Source of the DNA: an uncultured Clostridia bacterium | GTDB taxonomy: Bacteria; Bacillota; Clostridia; Christensenellales; UBA3700 | Direction of reading: 5' to 3' | Assembly: GCA_945992255.1 (NCBI GenBank) | Contig: CAMFVQ010000061.1 | Span: 1-51,822 of the forward strand | Length of the DNA stretch: 51,822 nt | Shown here: positions 51,686 through 51,822 of the stretch, piece by piece | Layout of the letters: every line of letters begins with the position of its first letter | How positions within the stretch are numbered: position 1 is the first letter of the stretch | Position numbers and translations under genes: made by a program | The notes under the pieces: model-generated | What the model was told of the DNA's origin: nothing | Databases searched by the model: none | The model's input: the letters and a program-made list of their open reading frames with translations, nothing else

Positions 51686-51822
51686 ACAAGATAGGTGGAA
51701 TAAATGAGCTGTCGGTTGATATGCTGATATGCACATATGGACATATTGGGATAGTGGCACAATCGCATACAAAATATATGCAAATATGTACATATCTTTA
51801 TATAAATATATATCAATATAAG

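Overview
This window looks like chromosomal DNA of a low-GC, spore-forming Gram-positive bacterium of the Clostridia type. The sporulation and germination genes show this (Veg, a SipL-like SPOCS/LysM protein, SpoIIR, SleB, YpeB), as do lipoprotein and single-anchor surface proteins, AGGAGG ribosome binding sites, TTGACA/TATAAT promoters and U-tailed intrinsic terminators. Giant MBG/InlB-repeat and Ig-like surface proteins suggest a host-associated or gut lifestyle. The species cannot be named from sequence alone.

Layout. 67-11865: a tight five-gene operon with an ABC ATPase, an ABC-2 permease carried as two overlapping genes, a 1021-residue anchored Ig-like/beta-helix protein and a 2101-residue MBG-repeat lipoprotein. 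11977-13940 (minus): a two-gene chromate-type transporter and a GNAT acetyltransferase. 14133-15911: a GPH-type sugar symporter that seems to use a non-ATG start. 16070-19092: an ECF sigma factor, a membrane protein overlapping it, and a related lipoprotein whose signal peptide is frameshifted. Sigma gene and lipoprotein share a promoter-like motif. 19438-25234: an ATC-hydrolase family protein, YbaK, a Drr-like ABC exporter, an iron alcohol dehydrogenase and a PI-PLC-like protein. 25528-31169: tRNA-Ser(GCT) with a duplicated 3' end, a type III restriction-modification pair and a tyrosine recombinase. A 17-bp inverted repeat flanks a promoter-like segment between mod and the recombinase gene. 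31573-35482: SGNH hydrolase, cysteine synthase and a TrkH/TrkA potassium system. 35776-41220: veg, sipL, ispE, then spoIIR-sleB-ypeB. 41336-44932: a leader ORF with an attenuator-like hairpin, a divergent PRPP synthetase, an MBL hydrolase and Rho. 45183-51574: small unknown genes, an XRE regulator, a GH36-like glycosidase, a GLUG lipoprotein and a HAD phosphatase.

The most unusual signals are: the possible invertible promoter of the type III system; the sigma/membrane protein/lipoprotein module with matched promoters; a group of five genes whose ATG lies only 6-9 nt after a TATAAT-like box (probable leaderless mRNAs); a dispersed intergenic repeat built on TCGATACATATCGA; and the ATT/ATA start of the symporter. 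All were read by eye; no database search or folding program was run.
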